From positions 121,602-185,601 of the forward strand of contig NZ_JAPKIB010000008.1 of assembly GCF_036759925.1 (NCBI RefSeq): DNA of 64,000 bases, read 5' to 3'. The position numbers and the translations under genes were made by a program. Below are positions 43,147 to 51,755 of the stretch, piece after piece. The stretch is from Kluyvera sp036759925 (GTDB lineage Bacteria; Pseudomonadota; Gammaproteobacteria; Enterobacterales; Enterobacteriaceae). Below the pieces are notes generated by a model that had not been told where the DNA came from, searched no databases, and saw nothing but the letters and a program-made list of their open reading frames with translations. Positions within the stretch are counted from its first letter, which is position 1. Every line of letters starts with the position of its first letter.

Positions 43147-44358
43147 TCAGGCTGCGCCCTGGCATAGGGGGGAGAATGCTGCGGCATCCTGTGCAATCAT
43201 TTTCTCTTCATTGGTTGGAATGACCGCCACGATGGGGGAACCGGGCTGCGAAATGACGCCTTCGCGGCCAGCAACCATCTGCCTATTTTTTGCCGCATCG
43301 AGAAGGATGCCAAACACGGACATTCTTTGTGCGGTAAGTTCACGCACCAGCGCTGAGTTTTCACCAATGCCACCGGTAAAAATAAGCGCATCAAAACGGT
43401 GTAGTGACGCGAGATGCGCGCCGAGATGGCGTGCAAGACGGTGCACCATAACGTCAATCGCAAGCGTGGCGCGAGGGTCGCCGTGGTTACGTGCGTCCTG
43501 CAAGGTTCGGCAATCGCTGGAGATGCCCGATATGCCATATAGGCCGGAGTCGTTATTGACCATGCTGTAGAGCGACTCAATGGTTTGTCCTGTACACCTG
43601 GCGATATAGGTGGCGGCACCGAAATCGAGATCCCCACAGCGGGTGCCCATGACCAGCCCTTCAAGCGGCGTCATGCCCATTGAGGTATCGACGCTTTCGC
43701 CATTTTTTACCGCACATACCGATGAGCCGTTGCCCAGATGGGCAATCAAAATGCCATGATTTGCCGGGTCGAGGTTTAAACGCGCAACGGCCTCTGCGGC
43801 GATAAAACGGTGCGAGGTACCATGAAATCCGTATCGCCTTACCTGATACTGCTGCTGATACTCATACGGGATCGCGTAGGTATAGGCTGCGGGCGGCAGG
43901 GTCTGATGGAATGCGGTATCAAATACCGCGACCTGGGGAAGGTGTGGCAGCAGGGCCATCGCGGCTTTAATGCCCGTCAGGTTGGCGGGATTATGTAACG
44001 GGGCCAGCGCTGAGAGTTCATGAATGCGGGCTATCACGGCGTCGGTGAGCAGAACAGACTGCTTGAAATCGCTGCCGCCGTGCGCAACGCGATGGCCAAT
44101 CGCGCAGACTCGCGGGAGTAGCGCCGACTCGTCGAGTCTGGCGAAGAGCGTTTTTAGGGCGCAGAGGTGGCTGGACTCGGCCAGCGGCTCGGTAATCTTG
44201 CAGCCACCCGCCCCTTTAAAGGTGATGCAGGCATCTGCCAGACCGAGCTTTTCGGCGAGCCCTGAGAGCAGAGGCGTCTCTTCATTGAGCGGGAGCGTGG
44301 AAAATTTTAGTGAAGAGGAACCACAGTTAATAACCAGAACTAGTGATGATAACGGCAT
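43147..44358 (-). CDS. Acetate/propionate kinase
   Basis: Acyl kinase of 403 residues, AckA/TdcD/PduW family. Signatures are VINCGSSSLKF at the N-terminus (ATP/acetate kinase signature 1), GFHGTSHRFIA, and FTGGIGENSALVRE near the end. It converts propionyl phosphate to propionate and ATP, completing energy conservation after PduL. A ~200-bp gap follows before the BMC-H gene, so the operon may have a second promoter there. Sequence alone does not fix acetate versus propionate. Confidence 0.93.
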   Translation of the reverse strand: MPLSSLVLVINCGSSSLKFSTLPLNEETPLLSGLAEKLGLADACITFKGAGGCKITEPLAESSHLCALKTLFARLDESALLPRVCAIGHRVAHGGSDFKQSVLLTDAVIARIHELSALAPLHNPANLTGIKAAMALLPHLPQVAVFDTAFHQTLPPAAYTYAIPYEYQQQYQVRRYGFHGTSHRFIAAEAVARLNLDPANHGILIAHLGNGSSVCAVKNGESVDTSMGMTPLEGLVMGTRCGDLDFGAATYIARCTGQTIESLYSMVNNDSGLYGISGISSDCRTLQDARNHGDPRATLAIDVMVHRLARHLGAHLASLHRFDALIFTGGIGENSALVRELTAQRMSVFGILLDAAKNRQMVAGREGVISQPGSPIVAVIPTNEEKMIAQDAAAFSPLCQGAA

Positions 44359-44381
44359 GATATACCTGTATTTTTTGAGAT

Positions 44382-44879
44382 TTATTCAGGGGAAATAGTG
44401 AGCGGGAATCGTTCACGGCTAAATCGCGCGAGGGCCGCGCTGGCGATGGCGATGTCCTCATCGACGCTGCCGCCGCTGATGCCAATGGCGCCAAGCAGTA
44501 TGCCGTTTGACCAGCAGGGAAGGCCGCCGCCAATGCCGCAGACGCCAGGTTCATTGTGTAAACCATAAAGGCTTGCGCCGGGCTGGATCTGCCCAGCGAG
44601 CTGCTGTGTCGGCATTTTCAGCGCGACGGCGGTCCAGGCTTTTTGGCCTGCTAGCGTATGGCTAATCAGCAGCGCATTATCCATGCTGAAAAAGTAGCGC
44701 TGCTGACCGCGGCTATCGACCAGGCTGAACACAATGGGAACTGCGGACTCATCCGCTGCATCCCGGGCATATTCCGCCAGGCGCGCGGCATCCTCCAGAC
44801 TGAGCGTACGCGGTGATAGCTGAGACGAAATGGCCTGGTCAATCTGGTAGTCCAGTCCAGCGTTTGATTCAGGGGGCAT
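44382..44879 (-). CDS. GlcG/HbpS-domain protein (PduO C-terminal-like)
   Basis: Protein of 165 residues. It has LSLEDAARLAEYARDAADES, then VDSRGQQRYFFSMDNALL and the glycine-rich GVCGIGGGLPCWSNGILLGA, then GGSVDEDIAIASAAL. This is the GlcG/HbpS fold, which also forms the C-terminal domain of PduO and binds haem or cobalamin-like ligands in some members. As this locus is B12-independent, a haem or oxygen-linked redox role is more likely (inference). I chose ATG 44879 (GAGG seven bases upstream); an upstream frame overlaps the vertex gene. Confidence 0.8.
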   Translation of the reverse strand: MPPESNAGLDYQIDQAISSQLSPRTLSLEDAARLAEYARDAADESAVPIVFSLVDSRGQQRYFFSMDNALLISHTLAGQKAWTAVALKMPTQQLAGQIQPGASLYGLHNEPGVCGIGGGLPCWSNGILLGAIGISGGSVDEDIAIASAALARFSRERFPLTISPE

Positions 44880-44898
44880 GGCGTTTCCTCGCGAAGGG

Positions 44899-45171
44899 TT
44901 ACTGACCGTTAAGATCGAGGGAGTCGACAATCCCGACGACCGCAGCATCGATGACGGAGTGTTCTTTGCTGGTACTCATGCGCGCTGAACTGCCGGTGGT
45001 GACGAGAACCGTTTCGCCATTTCCGGCACCGACGAAGTCAACGGCGACCTGCGCGGTTCCCGTCGGTTGATAGTGCTCATCCAGACGGGCGACGATCAGC
45101 AGCTTTGCGCCGTTGAGCGATGCGTGTTTGGTGGTCGACACCAGCGCACCGGTTACCTTTGCCAGATACAT
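44899..45171 (-). CDS. Microcompartment vertex protein (EutN/CcmL family)
   Basis: Protein of 90 residues: MYLAKVTGALVSTTKHASLN, a KLLIVARLDE strand and VAVDFVGAGNGETVLVTTGS, the pentamer-family hallmark. It closes the vertices of the second shell. It starts inside the 3' end of the flavoprotein gene (19-bp overlap), showing tight coupling. It is clearly homologous to, but diverged from, the choline-locus vertex protein. Confidence 0.92.
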   Translation of the reverse strand: MYLAKVTGALVSTTKHASLNGAKLLIVARLDEHYQPTGTAQVAVDFVGAGNGETVLVTTGSSARMSTSKEHSVIDAAVVGIVDSLDLNGQ

Positions 45172-45896
45172 AAGTCCTCCTGGAGGGGTTGAACAATAAC
45201 GAGATGGCGATCGCGGATTTCATCCTGGGCGGCCGGGGTAATCAGCGTGCGGCTGTCTATTTTCAGCGGTTGCCCTTGAGGATGCTGGCGTACGTCGCTG
45301 AGCGTAATCAGGGAGCGACGCGAACGTAATCCCGGCGTCGATTCTGGTAGACCGATCACGGTAAAACCGTACTCAGTAAGCGTGCTGGCGTAGTTCATCA
45401 GGCGCGCTTTCAGGGCCGGTGGTAGCGCGGAGTGGCGATCGGGACGGCATTCAGGATTGAGAGTGATAATGGCGGTTTTACGCACGCTGAGTGCATGGAA
45501 AGCCCAGCGGCATACCAGATTATCGCGGATACCGAGCGCAATTTTACTCAGGCTGTTCGTTGAGAGCGCCGGGAAAAAAATGTCGTGATAATTGCTCTGC
45601 GCTGACGATGGAGGCTGATTGTCGCAAATAACTTCCACCCCTTGCTCCGCCAGCGCTTGCAGGCAATGAGACTGTAATAAAGAACGTCTGGCGCTGTGTG
45701 AAAAGGCGATGACCAATAGGTAACCGCAGCGTTCAAGCGCGATGAGGCACTCCAGGGTGGAGGGGAGCGTGGAGAGATCCTCTCCGCTCAAAACGACCCG
45801 CATGACTTTATTGTGGCTCTGCAGGCGTCGTTTGCGCTGCGCCAGCATCTCATCAATAACGGTATCCACGAGGTGAGAGAGTTGCTGCGTATCCAT
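45153..45896 (-). CDS. Flavoprotein-like protein of the microcompartment operon
   Basis: Protein of 247 residues that fits the flavoprotein (FMN-binding, PF02441-like) family seen in glycyl-radical microcompartment loci. It has an N-terminal helix (SHLVDTVIDEMLAQRKRRLQ) that could dock to the shell. An alternating strand/helix body includes LVIAFSHSAR, VEVICDN and the FFPALSTNSLSKIALGIRDN segment, which in the family contacts flavin. Its role may be to shuttle electrons or tune cofactor redox state; this is unproven. ATG 45896 has GAAGGGAA upstream. It sits between eutJ-like and vertex genes. Confidence 0.75.
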   Translation of the reverse strand: MDTQQLSHLVDTVIDEMLAQRKRRLQSHNKVMRVVLSGEDLSTLPSTLECLIALERCGYLLVIAFSHSARRSLLQSHCLQALAEQGVEVICDNQPPSSAQSNYHDIFFPALSTNSLSKIALGIRDNLVCRWAFHALSVRKTAIITLNPECRPDRHSALPPALKARLMNYASTLTEYGFTVIGLPESTPGLRSRRSLITLSDVRQHPQGQPLKIDSRTLITPAAQDEIRDRHLVIVQPLQEDLCIWQR

Positions 45897-45907
45897 AGTT
45901 TCCCTTC

Positions 45908-46726
45908 TCAATGGCTGTGCATCGCAATGCCGAGTGGCGTGACGAGAAGCGGTTGCGGCGCCTGCACCACCCGTTTGCCCGTCGTCTGGCGAAAAACTTC
46001 GGCGAACTGATGAAAACTGCTGGCGCCGCCGACCAGATAGAGCGTGTCAATGGGGTAGCGGGCTACCCATTCGGCCACCAGCGAGGCCATTTTTTCGGCA
46101 ACCGGGCGAACCAGCGCGAACACCTGTTCTTCATGCTCCGGCGCCTTTTTCATCTCTTCCGCTTGTGCAAAAGAGAGGCCTAGCGCACCGGCAATCACCA
46201 GCGTCATATGATTGCCGCCGGTTGGTTCATCGGCGCTAAAAACGACCTCTCCGTTCCTCAGGATGCTAATGCCGGTGGTGCCGCCGCCAACGTCAACGAC
46301 GGCGCCGTCGCGAATATTCAGCGCCAGAGCTGCGGCAACCGGTTCATCAACAATGCGCGTGACCTCAAGTCCAGCGGCTTCCACCATGTTGACGATGACT
46401 TTCGTGTTGCCGGGGAGGATCCCCGGCGGAATGGCGGTAGCCGCGTGGGTCAGTGGCCTTCCCAGTCGCTCCTCAAGCGAGGTTTTCAGACGGCTAACCA
46501 CCCGACTTGCCGCCAGAAAATCGACAACAATGCCGTCTCTCACCGCGCACGAAGGGTGACTGATGCCGGCGATGGGATTATCGTTCTCATCCACCACCAC
46601 CAATGCGATATTGGCCGTTCCAGGATCGACGCCGACCTTGATATTCCCGTCGTAAGGCGCACATGCTTCACGGCTGACCCATTCCGCCAGTGCCTGTAAT
46701 CGCAGGGTTTCAGGGCTGTCAGCCAT
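45908..46726 (-). CDS. EutJ-like actin/Hsp70-fold ATPase
   Basis: Protein of 272 residues of the EutJ family. It has the phosphate loops VGVDPGTANIALVVVDE and VVDVGGGTTGISIL, the DEPVAAALAL connect motif and the adenosine motif LYLVGGASSFHQFAEVF. EutJ is presumed to be a chaperone or reactivation factor in ethanolamine loci, where the enzyme uses B12. Its presence in a B12-independent locus argues for a wider role, such as assembly or cargo folding. It overlaps pduL by eight bases. Confidence 0.9.
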   Translation of the reverse strand: MADSPETLRLQALAEWVSREACAPYDGNIKVGVDPGTANIALVVVDENDNPIAGISHPSCAVRDGIVVDFLAASRVVSRLKTSLEERLGRPLTHAATAIPPGILPGNTKVIVNMVEAAGLEVTRIVDEPVAAALALNIRDGAVVDVGGGTTGISILRNGEVVFSADEPTGGNHMTLVIAGALGLSFAQAEEMKKAPEHEEQVFALVRPVAEKMASLVAEWVARYPIDTLYLVGGASSFHQFAEVFRQTTGKRVVQAPQPLLVTPLGIAMHSH

Positions 46727-47399
46727 CGTGGCATTCCGTCATGGCGCGCGTGACGCAATCGCCGTTGCGTAAGCCGACGCTATTCGCTTCTTCCACGTCG
46801 ATATGCATTTCCAGCACGGCATCTTCACTCACGCGTACGACAACGTGGCTGAGAACGCCGCCGCGCTGTCCCGCAACCTGGACGTCTATCTCCATGCCGT
46901 CCTGCAATCCGGACTGGCGGGCCTGTATCGGGGAAATATGAATGTGCCGCCAGGCGACAATTGTCCCTTCCGTTTTTTTGATCGATCCGCGTGGCCCAAT
47001 AATTTCAATGCCAGGTGAACTCTCGAGATCGCCGGACATACGGACGGGCGCTTTGACGCCCAGCGTAAAGCCATCGGAAACGGAAATTTCGATCTGGGTA
47101 GCGCGACGGAGAGGACCGAGTACGCGAACGTTGGCGAGCTGTCCTTTTGGACCGCGCAGCGTAACCGTCTCTTCGGCGGCATACTGGCCAGGCTGTTTTA
47201 CCGCCTTCATACGGGTGAGGGTAGAGCCGGATCCGAACAGGGTGTCCATATCCTCCCGACTCAAGTGCACATGGCGATTGGAGATACCAATCGGAATTTC
47301 CAGCGCCTGCGGCACGGGGGAAAATGGGATACCGCGTGCGGCAAGTTCCTGAATAATCTGTTGCGTAATTAGTTCGGCTTGCTGTTGGCTAGAGTTCAT
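46719..47399 (-). CDS. pduL: PduL-type phosphate propanoyltransferase
   Basis: Protein of 226 residues. Residues 1-22 form an amphipathic helix (QQQAELITQQIIQELAARG), a typical encapsulation peptide. The catalytic part has two beta-barrel domains with the metal-binding histidines in GISNRHVHLS and WRHIHISPIQA, and TRMKAVKQPGQYAAEETV. It turns propionyl-CoA and phosphate into propionyl phosphate and recycles CoA inside the shell. It lies between the alcohol dehydrogenase and eutJ-like genes. No pduL is seen in the visible part of the choline operon. Confidence 0.94.
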   Translation of the reverse strand: MNSSQQQAELITQQIIQELAARGIPFSPVPQALEIPIGISNRHVHLSREDMDTLFGSGSTLTRMKAVKQPGQYAAEETVTLRGPKGQLANVRVLGPLRRATQIEISVSDGFTLGVKAPVRMSGDLESSPGIEIIGPRGSIKKTEGTIVAWRHIHISPIQARQSGLQDGMEIDVQVAGQRGGVLSHVVVRVSEDAVLEMHIDVEEANSVGLRNGDCVTRAMTECHDG

Positions 47400-47523
47400 A
47401 ACGTCAACGACCTAAAAGGGTGAATGGAGCAATATCCAGAGTATTCGCTTCTGCGAGGGGCTTTTTGCCCCGACGCAGGACTTTTTTGACGGCCCGACAA
47501 TTCAAAGACAACGTTGTCCAGAT

Positions 47524-48639
47524 TTACCCGGTGATGCCCGTCAACAGTTGCTCAATATCAGCGGCCGTTGGTCGACAAGGATTCGAGGCGGTGCAACCAT
47601 CAGAGAGGGTGGCGTGAATAAGTTGCTGGTGTAATGATTCGACCTCGGCACGATCTTTACCCGCTTCGCACAGGGTCGCGGGAATACCAAAATGACGATT
47701 CATTTCGCGAATGCGGTTGCTCAATGCGTTCAACGTCTGTTCTGGCGTGGCGGATTTGATGCCCATGATTGCCGCGCATTTCAGGTAACGAGGAATGGCG
47801 TGCGGCGCATGTTGAATATTCCAGTCGATGATACCCGGCAGCAACATGGCGTTAATTTTGCCGTGCGCAATATGCAGCATGCCGCCGATGGCATGCGCCA
47901 TGCCGTGAACTAGCCCCAGGCCGGCGGAGTTAAATGCCATCCCCGCCATACATGATGCGTTGTGCATATGAGTTCTGGCCTGAATATCCGTTTCGTTGTG
48001 GAAGATCTCGGGGAGATGCTGCCAGACCAGTGCAATCGCTTTTTCCGCGAGCGCATCGCTGAAATCATTCGCACCACAAGAGACCAGCGCTTCAATGGCG
48101 TGCGTCAGTACATCCATACCGGTATCAACGGCGACCTGGCATGGAACCGATAGCACCAACTGCGGATCGAGAATGGCGTAATCGGGTATCAGCTCGGCCG
48201 CTACCAGAGGATATTTCCGCCCATTTTGCGGATCGGAAATAATGGCATAAGAGGTGACTTCTGAGCCGGAACCGCTGGTCGTTGGAATCGCCACCAGTGT
48301 TATCGAACAGTCCGCAAGTGATTCTTCCAGCGTGGCCTTGATGCCCTTAGCGGCGTCAAGCGATGACCCGCCGCCCAGCGCAATAATGACCTCAGGCTTA
48401 AAACGCATAAATTTTGCGGCGCCCGCCTGCAGGGTGGCGACGCTTGGATCGGGCTTGACGTCGCTAAAAATAGATACGGAGGCCTGCGGCATCTCGCTAA
48501 TCAGATAGCGCGTCTTCCCCGACGTCACCATAAAATTATCCGTCACGATACCGACCTTCTTATTACCTAGCTGGCGTAATGCCTGAATCGCATTTTCGCC
48601 AAAATAGACTTTAGGAATAGAAAAAAAATCGCTCGCCAT
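47524..48639 (-). CDS. Iron-dependent 1-propanol dehydrogenase (PduQ/CutO-like), first gene of the operon
   Basis: Group III alcohol dehydrogenase of 371 residues. It has GGGSSLDAAKGI, TTSGSGSEVTSYA, the metal-binding DTGMDVLTHAIEAL, GMAHAIGGMLHIAHGKINA, and the late NPCRPT motif. It reduces propionaldehyde to propanol and recycles NAD+ for the aldehyde dehydrogenase. It is the first gene of the leftward operon after a ~410-bp control region. It is homologous to CutO at the left end of the window but much diverged, so the two loci were not formed by a recent duplication. Confidence 0.92.
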   Translation of the reverse strand: MASDFFSIPKVYFGENAIQALRQLGNKKVGIVTDNFMVTSGKTRYLISEMPQASVSIFSDVKPDPSVATLQAGAAKFMRFKPEVIIALGGGSSLDAAKGIKATLEESLADCSITLVAIPTTSGSGSEVTSYAIISDPQNGRKYPLVAAELIPDYAILDPQLVLSVPCQVAVDTGMDVLTHAIEALVSCGANDFSDALAEKAIALVWQHLPEIFHNETDIQARTHMHNASCMAGMAFNSAGLGLVHGMAHAIGGMLHIAHGKINAMLLPGIIDWNIQHAPHAIPRYLKCAAIMGIKSATPEQTLNALSNRIREMNRHFGIPATLCEAGKDRAEVESLHQQLIHATLSDGCTASNPCRPTAADIEQLLTGITG

Positions 48640-49050
48640 CTCTCGATCACCTTTATCCCGTCATACATCGTGCCGGGGTATGCACGCTGCTTATAAAAAG
48701 AGAGCAAATGGTGGCATAGGCGGTAAAAAAATAAGCTAGTCATGTTTGTGCACTGACAGGATTATGTTGTTGCCGTCTTTGAAGGTGGACAAAAAAAGAC
48801 AGGAGCAGCAGGGCGCTGTTGCAAATACAACACCTGCAGCAACGGCGTGTTGCAAATCCCACTCTCTGGTACTCGCGGTTAAGCATAACTGCCTGAAATA
48901 CGGGCTACTAAAGCTGGCATAAACATTGCTATCAACACATATAACCTAAAAGTTAAAAGATGCAATCATTCATTCCTTAATGGGATATGCATGAATATCA
49001 ATCAGATATTGCATTTTTACCGTGCTGATAACACCACCCGAGACCATGCT
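48640..49050. promoter_or_regulatory. Control region of the propanediol operon with 10-bp direct repeats
   Basis: Two exact copies of TGTTGCAAAT at 48817-48826 and 48848-48857, 31 bp (three helix turns) apart. The first copy also forms an inverted TGTTG-N6-CAACA. Direct repeats on one helix face fit binding by an AraC-type regulator, such as the one at 31836-32882. The promoter of the rightward SfnB-like gene is also here. No gene is seen. Confidence 0.6.
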
Positions 49051-50274
49051 ATGTCAGAGACTCAAATAAACCCCGACTACACCCGCGCGGCACCCCATGC
49101 GCACGTGATTACCCGCGATGAAGAGGCGATTAGCATCGCTCACGAGATTGCCGCTTTTCTGCAGCCCGGCGCGTCCGAGCGCGACCTCAGCGGCGTGGTA
49201 CCGCCCGAGGTGGTTAATGCCTATTCCAACAGTGGGCTGTGGGGCATTACCGTGCCGCGCCGTTTTGGCGGTGCAGAGGTGTCGGCCGCGACACTCGTGG
49301 CGGTGATTGCCATTATCTCCGCCGCTGACCCGGCGCTGGGGCAAATTCCGCAGAACCACTATTGCCTGCTTGAGGATATTCGCCTGCAGGGGGATGAAGA
49401 GCAGCAGCGCTATTTCTTTGACCTGGCGCTGAAGGGTTATCGCTTTGCCAATGCGCTGTCAGAGATCGGCGGCAAAACGGTGCAGGACATCCAGACGCGG
49501 ATTAGCCATACCGCCGATGGTCTGCGTATCAACGGTCGTAAAGGTTATTGCACCGGCTCGCTGTACGCCCATTGGCTCGGGGTGCTAGCGCTGGATGATG
49601 ACGGACATGCTCAGCTGGCCTTTGTACCGCGCGGAACAAAGGGGCTGACGGTGGTAAACGACTGGGCGTGCCTGGGGCAACGCACCACCTCAAGTGGCAC
49701 GGTGCTGGCCGAAAACCTTCGCGTGGAGCCGTTTAACCTGATACCGACCTGGAAATCCTACGACACGCCAACGCTCGCCGGGCCGTTTGCGCAGTTGACC
49801 ACTGCGGCCATAGATGCCGGGATTGCCCGCGCGGCACTGAACGATACCGTCAGTTTTGTGAATCAGTTTGCCCGACCGTGGATTGATGCCGGTGTCGAGC
49901 GTGCTGGGGATGACCCGCTGACCGTCTACCAGATTGGCGCGCTCGATAGCCGTCTGGCCGCCGCCGATGCGCTGCTGGAGCAGGCTGGGAAGGTGCTGGA
50001 TCGCTATAAACATGACCTCTCGGAGGAGACGGTGGCGCTGGCGTCAATTGCCGTGGCGCGTGCCAAGATTTTCACCACCGAAGCCGCGCTGGAAGCCGCC
50101 TCGCGGCTGTTTGAGCTGGGAGGAACCCGCTCGACGCACCCTCGCTATAACTACGACCGCCACTGGCGTAACGGACGCGTGCATACGCTGCATGACCCGG
50201 TGCGCTGGAAGTATCACCTGCTGGGCAACTGGGTGTTGAACGGCAAGCGCCCGGCGCGTCATGACTGGAACTGA
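49051..50274 (+). CDS. SfnB-like flavin-dependent oxidoreductase (acyl-CoA dehydrogenase fold)
   Basis: Protein of 407 residues (427 if ATG 48991 is used). The acyl-CoA dehydrogenase-type fold is shown by GLWGITVPRRFGGAEVSAAT, FANALSEIGGKT, INGRKGYCTGSLYAHWLGV and the C-terminal ASRLFELGGTRST. Together with the ABC genes that follow, it fits the SfnB/DszC branch, flavin monooxygenases that take sulfur from sulfones or related organosulfur compounds. The catalytic acyl-CoA base is not obvious. It lies in one operon with a methionine-type transporter (10 bases to the permease). The real substrate is unknown. Confidence 0.8.
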   Translation: MSETQINPDYTRAAPHAHVITRDEEAISIAHEIAAFLQPGASERDLSGVVPPEVVNAYSNSGLWGITVPRRFGGAEVSAATLVAVIAIISAADPALGQIPQNHYCLLEDIRLQGDEEQQRYFFDLALKGYRFANALSEIGGKTVQDIQTRISHTADGLRINGRKGYCTGSLYAHWLGVLALDDDGHAQLAFVPRGTKGLTVVNDWACLGQRTTSSGTVLAENLRVEPFNLIPTWKSYDTPTLAGPFAQLTTAAIDAGIARAALNDTVSFVNQFARPWIDAGVERAGDDPLTVYQIGALDSRLAAADALLEQAGKVLDRYKHDLSEETVALASIAVARAKIFTTEAALEAASRLFELGGTRSTHPRYNYDRHWRNGRVHTLHDPVRWKYHLLGNWVLNGKRPARHDWN

Positions 50275-50283
50275 GGAGAGATC

Positions 50284-50949
50284 ATGCTCGCTTTTCTGGC
50301 CGGAATTGACTGGAACGATGTGGCGCAGGCGGGGCTGGATACGCTGGTGATGCTCGCCTGTGCTCTGGGGTTTACGGTACTAATTGGGCTGCCGCTGGGC
50401 GTCATCCTCTATCTGACGGGGCAGCCCCGGCTGCTGTATGCACCGCTGCTGCATCGGGTGCTGTCACTGCTGGTGAACGTAATGCGTTCGCTGCCGTTCA
50501 TCATTCTGCTGATTGTGATGATCCCGCTGACTACGTTAATTACTGGCACTTCGCTGGGCGTGCAGGGCACTATTCCGCCGCTGGTGGTGGGCTGCGCGCC
50601 GTTTTTTGCTCGCCTTGTTGAGACCTCGTTGCGCGAAGTAGACCACGGGCTGGTGGAGGCCAGTTGGGCGATGGGAGGCAACACCTGGCAACTTATCTGG
50701 CACACCCTGCTGCCGGAGTCGCGCGGTGGACTGATAGCAGCGGTAACGGTAACCGCCATTGTACTGGTCGATTACACCTCGATGGCCGGGGTGATTGGCG
50801 GTGGTGGTTTAGGCGACCTGGCGATTCGCTTTGGCTATCAACGTTTTCAGACTGACGTGATGGCGGTGACGGTCGTACTGCTGATTGCGCTGGTACAAAT
50901 TCTTCAAATGAGCGGCGACCGCCTGGTGCGCCGCATGAGCCGTAAATAA
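50284..50949 (+). CDS. MetI-like ABC permease
   Basis: Inner-membrane protein of 221 residues with five or six helices. It has the methionine-type permease features: LVNVMRSLPFIILLIVMIPLT and the EAA region LREVDHGLVEASWAMGGN with LLPESRGGL. GGAGAG lies upstream of the ATG. It forms the channel for the binding protein and ATPase that follow. Substrate range may be methionine or another organosulfur compound, since the operon begins with an SfnB-like gene. Confidence 0.9.
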   Translation: MLAFLAGIDWNDVAQAGLDTLVMLACALGFTVLIGLPLGVILYLTGQPRLLYAPLLHRVLSLLVNVMRSLPFIILLIVMIPLTTLITGTSLGVQGTIPPLVVGCAPFFARLVETSLREVDHGLVEASWAMGGNTWQLIWHTLLPESRGGLIAAVTVTAIVLVDYTSMAGVIGGGGLGDLAIRFGYQRFQTDVMAVTVVLLIALVQILQMSGDRLVRRMSRK

Positions 50950-50970
50950 GATAATAGACAGGATGAAATG

Positions 50971-51744
50971 ATGAAAAAAACCGTGATAGCCGGGCTGATG
51001 GCGCTGTTCTCTTTATCTGCGGCGGCCAATGAAACTCTGGTGGTGGGCGCGACGCCGGTGCCGCATGCTGAAATTCTGAATTTTGTGAAGCCGCAGCTGG
51101 CAAAAGAAGGGGTGGACCTGAAGATTAAAGTCTTTAATGATTTTATTCAGCCAAACCAGCAGCTTGCTGAAAAGAATCTGGATGCGAACTACTACCAGTA
51201 TCGTCCGTTCCTTGATGATTACAACAAGACGCGCCATACCAATCTGGTGCCGGTGGTGGGCGTGCATATCGAGCCATTTGGCGCGTACTCGACCAAATAC
51301 ACCAGCATCAAGGATCTGCCGGATGGCGCGAGTATCGCTATCCCTAACGATCCGGTGAATACCGGCAGGGCGCTGGTGCTGCTCAGCGAGGCTGGACTTA
51401 TTACGCTCAAGAACCCGGAAGATCCTCAGTCGACGGAGAAAGATATCACCGCCAACCCGCACCATTTCAAAATTCGTCCGCTGGAAGGGGCGATGCTGGC
51501 GCGGGCGGTAAGCCAGGTTGATCTGGCGTTTATCTTTGCCAACTATGCGCTGGAAGCAGGAATTGATACCGATAAAGCGCTGATTGTGGAAAAGGGGAAA
51601 AGTCTGTACATCGAATATCTGGTCGCTCGCCCGGATAACATCAACGATCCCGGTATTCAGAAACTGGCGAAGGCGCTGAATTCCGATGCGGTGCGTCAGT
51701 TTATTCTGACTCGGTACAAGGGAAAAATTGCGCCCGGATTTTAG
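50971..51744 (+). CDS. MetQ-like substrate-binding protein
   Basis: Protein of 257 residues with a short signal peptide (KKTVIAGLMALFSLSAAA), apparently without a lipobox cysteine. It is therefore probably soluble in the periplasm, unlike lipoprotein MetQ. Family features are ETLVVGATPVPHAEILNFVK, NDFIQPNQQLAEKNLDANYY and PNDPVNTGRALVLLSEAG. It would bind methionine or a related sulfur compound. It sits 21 bases after the permease gene. Confidence 0.9.
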   Translation: MKKTVIAGLMALFSLSAAANETLVVGATPVPHAEILNFVKPQLAKEGVDLKIKVFNDFIQPNQQLAEKNLDANYYQYRPFLDDYNKTRHTNLVPVVGVHIEPFGAYSTKYTSIKDLPDGASIAIPNDPVNTGRALVLLSEAGLITLKNPEDPQSTEKDITANPHHFKIRPLEGAMLARAVSQVDLAFIFANYALEAGIDTDKALIVEKGKSLYIEYLVARPDNINDPGIQKLAKALNSDAVRQFILTRYKGKIAPGF

Positions 51745-51755
51745 GAGTGACGACC

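Noticed and set aside
30290..49050. Integrative element carrying the propanediol locus
   Set aside because: No integrase, transposase, tRNA junction or flanking direct repeat is visible at either border, so the mode of entry is unknown.
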